DNA of 64,000 nt, taken from the NCBI GenBank assembly GCA_008638375.1, contig CM018051.1:27401344-27465343 (forward strand). The letters run 5' to 3'. This DNA is from Nyssa sinensis. Taxonomy: Eukaryota; Streptophyta; Magnoliopsida; Cornales; Nyssaceae. Below are positions 60,981 to 64,000 of this stretch, piece by piece. Made by a program: the position numbers and the translations under genes. The notes beneath the pieces were generated by a model. That model was given only the letters and a program-made list of their open reading frames with translations, searched no databases and was not told the origin of the DNA. Positions within the stretch are counted from its first letter, which is position 1; each line of letters starts with the position of its first letter.

Positions 60981-61714
60981 CTAAACGGCTAGGAAGCACG
61001 GACACTCCAATCTGGGCGGCGTATCTGTGTCCGACACGTCTGGGACACGGACACGCTCGGACATTGTCGGACACGTGTCCGAGTACCTATGAATAGTTTT
61101 TTTTTTTTTTAAATGTAGGACACGTCCCAAGACACGGCGGGACACGCCCCAGGACACGGCGGGACACGCGCGGGAAAGTTCAGACACGCGGGGGGGTCTA
61201 TTTGTAATTCGGAATTAAAAAACGGGGTCTCTTTTAATATTCTTAAAAACAAGCGGGGTCAGTTTGTAATTTAACAAACTTGGTTTTATATGCTTTACGC
61301 TAAAACAGTCAGGCATTTCTGAAAATCTGAGAGAAGAAGAGAGAAGAGAAGAGAGAAAAGCCCCAGCCTCCGTCGCTTGCCACCGCTCGCCGCGTCACTC
61401 GCCGCTGTCGCAGTCCACCGTCGTCGCAGTCCGCCGTCGTCGTCGAAGTCTCCGGTACGTATATTCTCTAACTTCTGCCTCTTCTTACGATCGAAGTCTC
61501 CGGTCTGTATAATTTCTTCTCCTCTTCTTACGATCAACAGTCCAACGTTTTCATTGTAGTCCATCGGCAGTCCGTCGTTGTCATTGTACTCCATCGGCAA
61601 TCCATCGAAGTCTCCGGTCTGATTATACAGAAGTGGCAGTCCATCGTTGTCGAATTCACCAACCCAGGTACGTACAACTCTGTTCTCTAACTCTGCCCCT
61701 TTTCTGCATAATTT

Positions 61715-61716
61715 CT

Positions 61717-61772
<56 letters not shown>
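61715..61772. repeat. (CT)n followed by (TA)n
   Basis: About 14 CT units directly followed by a TA run, within the hAT leader. Confidence 0.9.
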
Positions 61773-61773
<1 letters not shown>

Positions 61774-62275
61774 GGCAGTCCATCGTGTTCGATTTCTGTA
61801 TAATTTTTTCTGTTTCATTTTTCAATTTTTTTCTCTTTTGCTTTACTTTTTCTCGATGTTTCAATGGGTTTATCTTCTTCTTCTTTTTTCTGTATAATTT
61901 CTTCTCCTCTCTCTCTGTCTATATAATTTTTTCAATTTCTGTATAATTTTTTTCCCTCTTGGCAGTCCATCATTGTGATTTCTGTTTCATTTTTCAATTT
62001 TTTTTCTCTTTTGCTTTACTATATATTTTTTCTCTATGGTTCAGTGAGTTTATCTTCTTCTTCTTTTTTCTGTATAAATTCTTCTTCTCCTCTCTCTCTC
62101 TATATATATAATTTTTGACAAATTCTGTATAATTTTTTCCCCCTTGGCAGTCCATCGTTGTCAATTTCTGTATAATTTTTTCTGTTTCATTTTTCAATTT
62201 TTTTCTCTTTTGCTTTATTATATATTTTTTCACGATGTTTCAGTCATTCAGTGAGTTTATCTTCTTCTTTCTTCC
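61773..62275 (+). repeat. Three-copy, about 187-bp tandem repeat in hAT leader
   Basis: Copies begin CAGTCCATC(G/A) at about 61773, 61963 and 62147. Each contains TGTTTCATTTTTCAATTTTT, TCTCTTTTGCTTTA and TTTATCTTCTTCTT. Related shorter units (GAAGTCTCCGGT) repeat at 61444-61620. Confidence 0.8.
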
Positions 62276-62421
62276 ATCTATTTTGAAGCTTGTTGATTCA
62301 CTGCAAGTCTGGCAATTCACTGACTGAAATTCTTAGCATTCTTGGCCAACTGGAACTCAAAGCTTATTGATTCCCTGAATTCATGTGAGTACCATTCCTT
62401 ATACTTTGCTGATTTTCTGCA

Positions 62422-62452
<31 letters not shown>

Positions 62453-62704
62453 TAAATTGTAAATTTTTTGATTCACTGAAGTCTGAAAATTTGGTAATTT
62501 GGTGATTTGGTGATTTGTGTGTATTGTTTGTTGATTTGCTAATTTGCTGATTTGCTGTGTGTAATGTTCAAAATATAAATTGTAAATTTGCTGATTTGCT
62601 GAATTGTTGATTCATCACTGAAAATTTGCTGATTTGTGTGTATTGTTTAATTTGTTTACATCACTAAAAAATATTATTGTGTCATAGATTTCAACATTAT
62701 CAAA

Positions 62705-64000
62705 ATGTCTTCAACGGGTGCTAGTACCGCACAAATACCATTAAGTCAAGATGAAGACAGTAACAAGCCTCTGTGGAGGTATGTCACAAGGTTTGACAAG
62801 CTGAGTGAGGGTGGTGGGAATATTTCTTGGCAATGCAATTTTTGCCACCAAGTTAAGAAGAGTTCTTACACAAGGGTTAGGGCTCATTTGTTGAGACTAC
62901 CTGGTCATGGGGTTGCATCATGCACAAAAGTCACAACAAAAGATATTTCGGAGATGCAAAAGCTAGAGGATGAAATGAAGGTAAGACAATCAAGTACTGC
63001 TTCAAAGAAAGTACCTTTACCCCCTTCAACTCTTTCATTGGGTGGTACAAGTGCTTTTCCTACTTCCTTGAAGAAAAGAAAGACATTTTCTAGTGGGAGT
63101 GGGAGTGGGAGTGGAAGTGGAAGCGAAAATCCCGTGGAGAAGGCATTTAATATGGCAGCCCGTGAGCAATTACATTCCAAAATTGCTAGAATGTTTTATT
63201 CGGCAGGCTTGCCATTTCACCTAGCAAGGAACCCGTATTTTGTGTCTTCTTACACATTTGCCGCCAATAATCCAATTACGGGTTTCTTGCCTCCAGGATA
63301 TAATTTGTTGAGGACTAGCTTGCTTCAAAGGGAGAAGGCAAACATAGAAAGATTGTTGCAACCTATTAAAGGCTCATGGAAGGAAAAAGGGGTAAGCCTT
63401 GTGAGCGATGGGTGGAGCGACTCTCAAAGGAGGCCTCTTATTAATTTCATGGCAATTACAAAAGGTGCACCTATGTTTTTAAAGGCTGTTGATTGTTCGG
63501 GTGAGATTAAAGATAAGTACTTCATCTCGAACTTGATGAAAGAGGTGATTAATGAAGTTGGGCATGAAAATGTGATTCAAATAATCACAGATAATGCTCC
63601 AAATTGCAAAGGTGCGGGGCAAATAATTGAATCACAATTTCCAAACATTTTTTGGACACCATGTGTGGTTCACACCCTCAACCTTGCATTAAAGAACATT
63701 TGTGCGGCCAAGAATGTTGAAAACAACGAATTGACATATGATGAATGTTGTTGGATTACGGAAATTATTGGAGATGTAATGCAAGTAAAACACTTTATCA
63801 TGAATCATTCAATGAGATTGGCAATGTTCAATGAGTTTGTTACTTTAAAGTTGCTTTCTGTTGCGGAGACACGTTTTGCTTCATCAATTATCATGTTAAA
63901 GAGATTTAAGCTTATAAAGCGTGGTCTTCAAGCGATGGTTATTAGTGACATGTGGTCATGCTATCGGAAGGATGATGTAGGGAAAGCAAGATTTGTGAAA
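62705..64000 (+). CDS. hAT-family transposase, intact to the window edge
   Basis: The ATG at 62705 opens a frame without a stop for 432 codons to the last base. A BED zinc finger lies at residues 24-73 (WRYVTRF, CNFC at 44-47, H61, H68/C73) and binds transposon ends. A basic KKRK at 123-126 is a possible nuclear signal, followed by a (GS)5 linker at 131-140. The DUF659/RNase H-like core starts near 195, with SDGWSDSQRRPLINF (D235) and ITDNAPNCKGAG (D296) carrying the first two catalytic aspartates. CVVHTLNLALKNICA follows. The third catalytic residue and the hATC dimerisation domain would lie to the right. The start is supported by the upstream stop-rich leader. The protein would cut and move the element and possibly its MITEs. 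Confidence 0.93.
   Translation, partial: MSSTGASTAQIPLSQDEDSNKPLWRYVTRFDKLSEGGGNISWQCNFCHQVKKSSYTRVRAHLLRLPGHGVASCTKVTTKDISEMQKLEDEMKVRQSSTASKKVPLPPSTLSLGGTSAFPTSLKKRKTFSSGSGSGSGSGSENPVEKAFNMAAREQLHSKIARMFYSAGLPFHLARNPYFVSSYTFAANNPITGFLPPGYNLLRTSLLQREKANIERLLQPIKGSWKEKGVSLVSDGWSDSQRRPLINFMAITKGAPMFLKAVDCSGEIKDKYFISNLMKEVINEVGHENVIQIITDNAPNCKGAGQIIESQFPNIFWTPCVVHTLNLALKNICAAKNVENNELTYDECCWITEIIGDVMQVKHFIMNHSMRLAMFNEFVTLKLLSVAETRFASSIIMLKRFKLIKRGLQAMVISDMWSCYRKDDVGKARFVK

Larger units (their letters stand above)
60989..64000 (+). mobile_element. hAT transposon, left end and transposase (right end outside)
   Basis: The left terminus CTAGGAAGCACGGACACTCC matches the MITE terminus CTAAGAAGCACAGACACTC. 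The first 200 bp are packed with GGACACG and CGTGTCC words, the usual subterminal transposase sites. A 1.4-kb leader with CT-rich repeats follows, then an open transposase frame. The expected left TSD would be CTAAACGG (60981-60988), but it cannot be confirmed without the right end. Confidence 0.85.

Overview
The window is nuclear DNA of a flowering plant. Three things point to this: long-LTR Ty3/gypsy and Ty1/copia retroelements primed by initiator-Met tRNA, a plant-specific MYB-CC transcription factor with spliced exons, and a plant-specific Alfin-like PHD-finger gene. Nearly all of it is transposable-element sequence. I recognise only two host genes (52.1-53.6 kb and 54.4-55.1 kb, both minus strand) plus one apparently intact hAT transposase that runs off the right edge. 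The species cannot be named from the sequence. Everything was read by eye; no alignment was computed.

Region by region. 1-36.6 kb is one nested block of Ty3/gypsy material. It starts with a decayed pol fragment (1-665). Element A follows (truncated LTR 671-2430, internal 2431-9385 split by another LTR at 2827-5734, truncated LTR 9386-11083). Two gag-only elements then share a central LTR, giving internal I (11084-19679), LTR 19680-22989, internal II (22990-33182) and LTR 33183-36558. Four further LTR insertions interrupt these internals, and all four carry exact 5-bp target-site duplications: GAGCC, TTACT, AGTGA and TATAT. The last sits inside the third. 36.6-40.5 kb holds an env-like remnant, a copia LTR and a copia RT/RNase H remnant. 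That copia gene is split by a young complete 10.3-kb element at 40479-50814 (TSD CTACA). This element has two nearly identical 4.46-4.49-kb LTRs, a tRNA-Met binding site and a polypurine tract, but only about 1.4 kb of internal DNA. That internal DNA is a higher-order tandem array with no gag or pol, so the element is LARD-like and non-autonomous.

51.9-55.1 kb is a gene island: a six-exon MYB-CC (PHR1-like) gene whose splice phases close perfectly into 267 codons, and the last two exons of an Alfin-like gene. The upstream Alfin exons are absent from the window; they are either lost or lie beyond at least 8.9 kb of inserted elements. 55.7-64 kb holds a hAT-type MITE, two LINE remnants of opposite strand, a compact LTR-gag-LTR element of Tat type, and the left end of a hAT transposon whose transposase is open for 432 codons.

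The least expected structures are these. (1) A gag-only Ty3 lineage, in which three elements share the same non-coding spacer where protease and pol should follow. (2) The LARD-like element with its array. (3) A short inverted repeat (6-7-bp arms, 7-nt loop), repeated through LTRs of several families, whose arms differ between copies but stay self-complementary. (4) The MITE and hAT transposon, which share terminal and subterminal motifs 5 kb apart.
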